Part shown: in pieces, positions 61,634-64,000 of the stretch | Layout of the letters: each line of letters begins with the position of its first letter | Numbering within the stretch: position 1 is the stretch's first letter | Assembly (NCBI RefSeq): GCF_014197015.1 | Contig: NZ_JACIET010000002.1 | Location: 372,001 to 436,000 of the forward strand | Reading direction: 5' to 3' | DNA length: 64,000 bases | Source of the DNA: Niveibacterium umoris | GTDB lineage: Bacteria > Pseudomonadota > Gammaproteobacteria > Burkholderiales > Rhodocyclaceae | Translations under genes and position numbers: made by a program | The notes under the pieces: model-generated | What the model was told of the DNA's origin: nothing | Database searches by the model: none | The model's input: only the letters and a program-made list of their open reading frames with translations

Positions 61634-61793
61634 TCGGGGCGGGCTGCTCAGGGTGGGGCAAAGACAGATAGTACCTGCCACGGCGTGCCTTGCCCCGGGG
61701 AAGGGCAAGCGCACCCGGGCGATGCGCCGCCGTGGGTGTACCGCCGCAGCGGTTTTAAGCGCGGCGCGCCCCGGCCTGCAGGCGGCCGGATGT

Positions 61794-63095
61794 TCAGACT
61801 TGCGCGCGATCGAGCCGCGCAGCGAATACCCGTGCGATGAAATCGCTCTTGAGTGCGAGCGCGGTCTTGCCGTCGTCGGCAAGCACGAAGACCCCGCGGC
61901 CGTTTGAATACACGATGCGCCCGCCGGGACCAAGGTCGTAGGACGCGACATTGGTGGCGAGCACACGGTCGACACCTTCTGGTGTACGGCTGACCAGTTC
62001 CCAACTGCGCGGCACCAGCGATGGCACGCCATGGATCGGGCGCTCGTTGCGCAGCGACTTTTCGGCGTCGATGCGCTTGCCCTGCAGCATGATGTTCTTG
62101 ATGTCGGCCTGCATCGCGGGGCCGGACGCGCTGGTGAGCGGCTTGCGCGAATACATCAGCGAGAAGAAGTTGAGAAAGTGGAAGAGCGCGCGCAACAGCC
62201 GGAAGGGGAACAGCAGCGTGTCGAGCACGAAGTTGTCGGCACCGTAGCGCGGCACTTCGTAGGGGCGGCGGATGAAGAGCAGGTTGCCGTCCGGACTGAC
62301 GCGCGGTTGCACGAAGTCGTATCGTGGATCTTCGAGCACAGGCGAAACGGTGCCCGATTCCATGTTGAGCATCTGGATCGTGGCGTTGCCCTGCGCGACC
62401 ACATAACCGCGCTCATCGCGCGCCAGACCGGCGGACTGGAACAGCAGGCGCTGCGCGACGCCCGGTATCCATCCCGGTGAAGAATCGTAGGTATCGCCGG
62501 CAGTGACTTCGCGCAGCGCACTGCCGTCGCGGTTGAGCAGCGCGATGTTCGCGGTGCCATCGCCCTGGACTGACGTCGCGGCGAGCAGTTGGGCGTCCGG
62601 TGACAGGTTGAGGTCTTCAAGGTGCAGGCCTTGCTTGAGCAGCAGGCGCTGTTCGGATTTGGCGCCCGGCGGGCAGGCGAACAGGCCACCGACCGTTTCG
62701 TCCTTGAGGAAGTACAGCAAGGCGCCGACACCCGCGTCGTAAGTGGCCGAGGTGAAGGCTGTCGGTGCGTCGGCAGACTCGAAGCTACGCATGCCGCCAT
62801 TGGCCGACACACCGAAGCTGGTGTTCTGCTTCCAGCCGTGGCGCTGCTTGCTGCGTTCGCGGCGATCCTGCGCCTCGATCACATGGGCACTCTCAAGCTG
62901 ACGCACGGTGTCACCCGGTGCGCGATAGAAGAGTTTGCCGTTGGAGACGAAGGCGATATCGAGACGGGCCGCTTCTTCGGCGAGTTCGGGGTTCGCGGCG
63001 GCCACCGCAGCAAACGGCGCCTGCGGCGACTGTCGCGCGCGAAAGATCAGGTAAGCCACCACGCCGACGACCAGCAATCCCAACAGTATGTGCAC
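61794..63095 (-). CDS. Membrane-anchored beta-propeller (TolB-like) protein
   Basis: 433 residues from a GTG at 63095 with GGGAG 9 nt upstream. An N-terminal membrane helix (2-18) anchors a repeat domain with TolB/WD40-like blades (LNLSPDAQLLAATSVQGDG, PRVSPDGNLLFIRRP), then a second hydrophobic segment near 285-305 and a C-terminal region. The fold is inferred from repeated SPDGxxL signatures. The role is unknown; such proteins often scaffold envelope complexes. It is separate from hflX, with 160 bp between. Confidence 0.75.
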   Translation of the reverse strand: MHILLGLLVVGVVAYLIFRARQSPQAPFAAVAAANPELAEEAARLDIAFVSNGKLFYRAPGDTVRQLESAHVIEAQDRRERSKQRHGWKQNTSFGVSANGGMRSFESADAPTAFTSATYDAGVGALLYFLKDETVGGLFACPPGAKSEQRLLLKQGLHLEDLNLSPDAQLLAATSVQGDGTANIALLNRDGSALREVTAGDTYDSSPGWIPGVAQRLLFQSAGLARDERGYVVAQGNATIQMLNMESGTVSPVLEDPRYDFVQPRVSPDGNLLFIRRPYEVPRYGADNFVLDTLLFPFRLLRALFHFLNFFSLMYSRKPLTSASGPAMQADIKNIMLQGKRIDAEKSLRNERPIHGVPSLVPRSWELVSRTPEGVDRVLATNVASYDLGPGGRIVYSNGRGVFVLADDGKTALALKSDFIARVFAARLDRAQV

Positions 63096-63290
63096 CGCGC
63101 AATCTCCCGCCTGTCCGTTTGTCGTGGCCTCGTCGGCCGGGTGGACATGCTATGCGCTTGCGTCGCTCTTGGGTTGGCAGAGCTTGCGCTTGGCGCGTTC
63201 GGGATGGGCGGCGGCAAAATTCCCCCGGCATCCGGATTGGAAGATTCCGCGGGACTATTGCGCGCCGCGACGAAACGCCCGCAGAAATGA

Positions 63291-63320
63291 AAACCGCCCG
63301 GTCAGGGCCGGGCGGTCTTA
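63291..63320. terminator. Hairpin terminator between the propeller gene and the starch-binding gene
   Basis: ACCGCCCGG (63294-63302) and CCGGGCGGT (63309-63317), a 9-bp stem with AAAA on the left and CTTATCTTT on the right. It follows the starch-binding gene on its strand and can act in both directions. Confidence 0.8.
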
Positions 63321-63362
63321 TCTTTGCAGCACCGGCTCGTCGCCGGCAGGAAACAGTCTGCC

Positions 63363-64000
63363 TTACTGGAAGCTGCCCGCGTCCACTTCAGCATCGACGT
63401 TCGGCAGCGTGAGCGAACGGTTTGCGCCGTTCTCCCAGGTGACATTGCCGTTGCCGATCTTCTGGAACTTGTACTCGATACCGATGCCACCCTGCGGGAA
63501 CTTGATCACGCAGCTCCACTGCGGGTAAGCGGTCGGGGTGCACTGGCGGAAGGCGTCCGGCGACGTGCCCCAGTTGCCGATCTCCGGACGGTTGCCGACG
63601 ATGTAGACGTTCTCGCCCCACGCCGTTTCGGCAACGATCTTGAAGGTCATCGTGACCGAGGTATCCACCGCCGGCGTGACCGGCAGGTTCCAGTTGCCAC
63701 CGTTGTTGTTGTCCCAGTTGGTACCGTCGGTGACCACGAAGTTGATCGCAGTTGCGCTCGGCGGCGGGGTGATGGTGGCGGACCAGAAACCGTCGCCGCG
63801 CTTGGTCAGCACGGTATCGGTCACGTTGTTCCAGCCGCTGTTGCCCCAGCGCATCGTCAGCGCATTGCTGTTGGCGAGCGTACCGATGTAATAGATCGTG
63901 ACCGGCTGACCACCGGTGATCGACGACGGCGTGTAGTCGACCGGGGCGACGCTCGGGCAGAAGGCTTCGACGCACTCGTTGCCGCCGGTGGCGACCTTCC
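63363..64000 (-). CDS. C-terminal part of a secreted starch-binding protein (probable alpha-amylase), partial
   Basis: About 212 residues, open to the right edge, so the catalytic part lies outside. It contains two carbohydrate-binding modules: one of CBM25/26 type (YYIGTLANSNALTMRWGNSG, GDGFWSATI) and a C-terminal CBM20 (ENVYIVGNRPEIGNWG and KIGNGNVTWE). CBM20 modules bind raw starch and end many bacterial amylases. No stop interrupts the visible frame. The catalytic domain being an alpha-amylase is inference. Confidence 0.85.
   Translation of the reverse strand, partial: KVATGGNECVEAFCPSVAPVDYTPSSITGGQPVTIYYIGTLANSNALTMRWGNSGWNNVTDTVLTKRGDGFWSATITPPPSATAINFVVTDGTNWDNNNGGNWNLPVTPAVDTSVTMTFKIVAETAWGENVYIVGNRPEIGNWGTSPDAFRQCTPTAYPQWSCVIKFPQGGIGIEYKFQKIGNGNVTWENGANRSLTLPNVDAEVDAGSFQ

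Overview
The window looks like chromosome from a GC-rich betaproteobacterium, most plausibly of the Rhodocyclales type. The supporting signs are a UvrA, EttA, KatG, HflX and PBP1 set with strongly GC-biased third positions, Pls-type NRPS, adenine deaminase, octaheme cytochrome c and starch-binding proteins, and a textbook sigma-32 promoter in front of groES. The genus is inference; no rRNA or tRNA gene was found here.

Positions 1-15.2 kb form an accessory block. On the minus strand, 11.3 kb down to the left edge, lies a tight operon: DUF4007 protein (SspB-like), large P-loop ATPase (SspC-like), PAPS-reductase-like PP-loop enzyme (SspD-like), a protein with two GHKL ATPase modules, a protein with an expanded receiver-like domain, and a second P-loop ATPase cut by the window edge. 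This matches the published sspBCD-sspFGH layout of single-stranded DNA phosphorothioation defence; no sspA is present. It is followed by a HAD-like gene, a B-box/membrane protein operon with two AbrB-like proteins, a divergent Xre regulator with palindromic operators, and an orphan gene. The block ends at three repeats that look like an IS end, which also supply a foreign tail to the adjacent MFS gene.

Positions 15.2-34.1 kb are core-like: MFS transporter and divergent uvrA (possible LexA box between them), a phosphopantetheinyl transferase next to the 1328-residue NRPS-like protein it probably activates, adenine deaminase, a VWA lipoprotein followed by an ECF sigma factor and a membrane-anchored probable regulator, a MITE-like element, beta-carbonic anhydrase, an MBOAT/SGNH O-acetylation pair, and ettA.

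Positions 34.16-36.08 kb are a small AT-richer islet placed 28 bp behind ettA. It holds two overlapping genes: a DGQHR/ParB-fold protein and a protein with a HEPN-type RNxxxH motif. I recognise no named system with this pair, and it is the best candidate for an undescribed defence module in the window.

Positions 36.3-64 kb carry a HicA-like protein without HicB, two orphan solute-binding proteins, katG, a class A PBP, a PAS-containing chemoreceptor, a LysR/oxidoreductase divergent pair, a groES-groEL operon whose GroEL lacks the usual Gly-Met tail, an octaheme cytochrome c with a TPR partner, secreted cyanophycinase, a GH12 lipoprotein, several uncharacterised proteins, hflX, a beta-propeller protein, and the 3' end of a starch-binding secreted protein. 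Several clear rho-independent terminators separate these units.
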